From positions 682,723 to 746,722 of the forward strand of contig NZ_QVQV01000003.1 in NCBI RefSeq assembly GCF_003429005.1: a stretch of 64,000 nucleotides of DNA. Direction: 5' to 3'. The stretch is from Paraburkholderia sp. DHOC27. Lineage in GTDB: Bacteria; Pseudomonadota; Gammaproteobacteria; Burkholderiales; Burkholderiaceae. Positions 62,023 to 64,000 of this stretch are shown one piece after another (position 1 is the first letter of the stretch; each line of letters begins with the position of its first letter). The position numbers and the translations under genes are program-made. The notes beneath the pieces were generated by a model. That model searched no databases. It saw nothing but the letters and a program-made list of their open reading frames with translations, and was not told the DNA's origin.

Positions 62023-62559
62023 GTGGCAGAAGTCCAATCCATCAATTCGAGCGTGGCAAACGCGAGCGGTACGAATGGCCGCCGCGACGCGCAGTCGGCC
62101 GACGCCGGCGGCCAGGAGTTCCTCGTCTTCACGCTCGGCGCGGAAGAGTACGGCATCGACATTCTCAAGGTGCAGGAGATTCGCGGTTACGACAACGTCA
62201 CGCGCATCGCCAACGCGCCCGAGTTCATCAAAGGCGTGATCAATCTGCGCGGCATCATCGTGCCGATCGTGGACATGCGCATCAAGTTTCGTCTTGGCCG
62301 CGTCGACTACGACCATCAAACCGTCGTGATCATTCTGAACGTCGCGCATCGCGTGGTGGGCATGGTGGTGGACGGCGTGTCGGACGTGCTGACGCTCGCC
62401 ACCGACCAGATCATGCCGGCGCCGGAATTCGGCGCCACGCTGACCACCGAGTACCTGACGGGGCTCGGCACGGTGGATGGCCGAATGCTGATTCTGATGG
62501 ACATCGAAAAGTTGATGACCAGCCGCGAAATGGCGCTGATCGAGACGATCGGCGGCTAA
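62023..62559 (+). CDS. cheW: Chemotaxis coupling protein CheW
   Basis: The 178-residue adaptor links receptors to CheA. I choose GTG 62023 ([20 protein letters not shown]) because GGGGG sits six bases upstream; an in-frame TTG at 62011 is less likely. The CheW fold covers [39 protein letters not shown] and [20 protein letters not shown]. The N-terminal 30 residues are a variable extension. It is followed by the chemoreceptor gene after 42 bases. Confidence 0.96.
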   Translation: MAEVQSINSSVANASGTNGRRDAQSADAGGQEFLVFTLGAEEYGIDILKVQEIRGYDNVTRIANAPEFIKGVINLRGIIVPIVDMRIKFRLGRVDYDHQTVVIILNVAHRVVGMVVDGVSDVLTLATDQIMPAPEFGATLTTEYLTGLGTVDGRMLILMDIEKLMTSREMALIETIGG

Positions 62560-62601
62560 GCGAAGCAACGTACCCGCGATGGAACAACAGGGAGCATCAA
62601 G

Positions 62602-64000
62602 ATGCTAAGAAGGTGGTCGATACGTACGACGTTGACCGTGATCGGGATTGGCCTGGCGGCGCTGACCATCGTAGTGAGCGCGCTGGGACTCAGCGCGCTG
62701 AGCCGCGCGAGCGGCGCGCTCGAGAGTATCGCCAGTGGCGATCTGGTGGCCATCCATGCGCTGGACGACGCCTCCGGCTACCTGTTGCGCTCGCGCATTG
62801 CGGTGGACCGCTACAACACGCTCGTCGCCGCCGGCAACATGGACGAGGCGAAGAGCGTGCTGGACCGCGCGCAGGATCTGCTGAAACAGGGCAACGACAA
62901 CTGGCAGACCTATCTGGATGCGCCCAAGGCAGGCGTCGACCAAACCTTGCTGGACGACCTGAACGCGCGCCGCGCCACCGTGATGCACGATGGCGTCGAA
63001 CCGGAATTCGCCGCGCTGCGCGCCAACGATCAGGCCGCCTTCCACGCGATTGCCGATACGAAGATCAGCCCGCTGTTCATTGCCTATGACGCATCGGCGT
63101 CGGCGCTCGTGAAGGCCTTGCAGCAACGCGTGCTCGACGAACAGACCGCCGCGGAAACCAACGTCGCGATGATGACGATCCTGATCGTCGCCGTCTCGGT
63201 GTTCGCGCTGGTGCTGGCCGTGGCGGTGCGGTTCGCCTTGCGCGGCCTGATCGTGCGGCCGCTGGAAGACGCCACGGAGTGCTTCGAACGCATCGCCGCC
63301 GGCGATCTCACGCAGCCCGTGAGCGTGTTCGGCAGCAATGAGATCAGCCGGCTTTTCACTGGCATCAAACGGATGCAGGAAAGCCTCGCTGCGATGGTGA
63401 CGGCGGTGCACACCAGCACGGAATCCATTGATACCGGCGCGCGCGAAATTTCGATGGGCAACACCGATCTGTCGCAGCGTACCGAGCAGCAGGCCGCCTC
63501 GCTTCAGCAGACGGCATCGAGCATGGAACAGCTCACCGGCACCGTGCGGCAGAATGCCGAAAACGCACGCCAGGCGAGCCAGCTTGCCGTGAACGCGTCG
63601 GATATCGCCACGCGCGGCGGCGACGTAGTGGGCCAGGTCGTTCACACGATGCAGGACATCGCCACCAGCTCGAACAAGGTGGTCGACATCATCGGCGTGA
63701 TTGAAGGCATTGCTTTCCAGACCAACATCCTTGCGCTGAACGCGGCCGTCGAAGCAGCGCGTGCCGGTGAGCAGGGCCGCGGTTTCGCCGTGGTGGCCGG
63801 CGAAGTGCGCAGCCTCGCTCAGCGTAGCGCCAGCGCGGCAAAGGAAATCAAGGAACTGATCGGCGATTCGGTCGACAAGGTGCAAAGCGGTTCGGTACTG
63901 GTGGGTCGCGCGGGTACGACGATGGAAGAAATCGTCCAGGCCGTGCGCCGCGTGACGGACATCATGGGCGAGATCAGCGCGGCATCCGAGGAACAGTCCA
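62602..64000 (+). CDS. Methyl-accepting chemotaxis protein, 3' end beyond the window
   Basis: ATG 62602 follows ACAACAGGGAG and opens a frame of 466 codons that is still open at base 64000, so the C-terminus is missing. It has a first membrane helix (about 12-35, [20 protein letters not shown]), a periplasmic four-helix-type sensor (about 40-190), a second helix ([20 protein letters not shown]), then a HAMP domain with [20 protein letters not shown]. The start of the signalling domain follows, with the hairpin [20 protein letters not shown] and [20 protein letters not shown]. The ligand is unknown; the layout resembles Tar/Tsr-type receptors. Confidence 0.95.
   Translation, partial: MLRRWSIRTTLTVIGIGLAALTIVVSALGLSALSRASGALESIASGDLVAIHALDDASGYLLRSRIAVDRYNTLVAAGNMDEAKSVLDRAQDLLKQGNDNWQTYLDAPKAGVDQTLLDDLNARRATVMHDGVEPEFAALRANDQAAFHAIADTKISPLFIAYDASASALVKALQQRVLDEQTAAETNVAMMTILIVAVSVFALVLAVAVRFALRGLIVRPLEDATECFERIAAGDLTQPVSVFGSNEISRLFTGIKRMQESLAAMVTAVHTSTESIDTGAREISMGNTDLSQRTEQQAASLQQTASSMEQLTGTVRQNAENARQASQLAVNASDIATRGGDVVGQVVHTMQDIATSSNKVVDIIGVIEGIAFQTNILALNAAVEAARAGEQGRGFAVVAGEVRSLAQRSASAAKEIKELIGDSVDKVQSGSVLVGRAGTTMEEIVQAVRRVTDIMGEISAASEEQS

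Noticed and set aside
1-64000. CRISPR arrays, rRNA genes, insertion sequences or prophage
   Set aside because: No evenly spaced direct repeats, no transposase or integrase motifs, no rRNA sequence and no phage structural genes were seen.

Overview
The window is a GC-rich chromosomal segment of a motile betaproteobacterium. It is most likely a Paraburkholderia/Burkholderia relative: the order flhD-flhC-motA-motB-cheY-cheA-cheW-mcp, the fliC-fliD-fliT block, a single-chain SdaA, a PutA with its own DNA-binding domain and the overall codon use all fit. No search was run, so the genus is an inference.

Bases 1-25,600 are core metabolism and DNA maintenance. In order they hold the 3' part of priA, a YeiH-type membrane transporter coupled to a small Cys-rich protein, and a tiny membrane protein facing away from putA. 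The trifunctional putA follows, with GTTGCA-type PutA operators in front of it, then a branched-chain amino-acid type binding protein, a repeat-rich intergenic stretch and a ThDP enzyme. The glycine-cleavage operon gcvT-gcvH-gcvP lies on the minus strand behind a tandem glycine riboswitch. An alginate-lyase-family gene and sdaA lie downstream on the same strand, so glycine could also control serine breakdown. Next come an uncharacterised 274-residue protein, a small lipoprotein, a Gfo/Idh/MocA oxidoreductase, rep helicase and a di-haem cytochrome c.

A tRNA-Arg (anticodon CCG, 25842-25917) opens an accessory-looking, visibly more A/T-rich block (about 26,000-36,300) made wholly of minus-strand surface-sugar genes. 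These are a VioA-like DegT aminotransferase, a WbqC protein, methyltransferases, a NeuD/VioB-like acyltransferase, a beta-propeller protein, two phytanoyl-CoA-dioxygenase-like oxygenases, an FkbM methyltransferase, a HAD-UbiA fusion resembling decaprenyl-phosphate phosphoribosyltransferase, an SMR-type small transporter and a GT-C-like membrane protein. A divergent GT2-methyltransferase fusion, a paralogue of the 274-residue protein and a TPR/OGT (SPINDLY-like) glycosyltransferase lead directly into fliT, fliD and fliC. I read 26,000-45,754 as a candidate flagellin glycosylation island that may use both a nucleotide-linked 4-amino sugar and a polyprenyl-phosphate-linked pentose. It is the most interesting part of the window.

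Bases 45,755-54,100 hold housekeeping and stress genes: an aldo/keto reductase, rpsU, tag, a BadF-type kinase, a Cof-type phosphatase, aqpZ and an H-NS-like protein. From 54,350 to the end come a GT4 glycosyltransferase, a long flhDC regulatory region with a TGTAGGA-N5-TCCTACA palindrome, the master regulators FlhD and FlhC, the stator MotA/MotB, CheY, CheA and CheW, and a chemoreceptor cut off by the window end. Thus the filament subunit, its cap and chaperone, its probable glycan machinery, the motility master regulator, the motor and chemotaxis signalling all sit within 40 kb.
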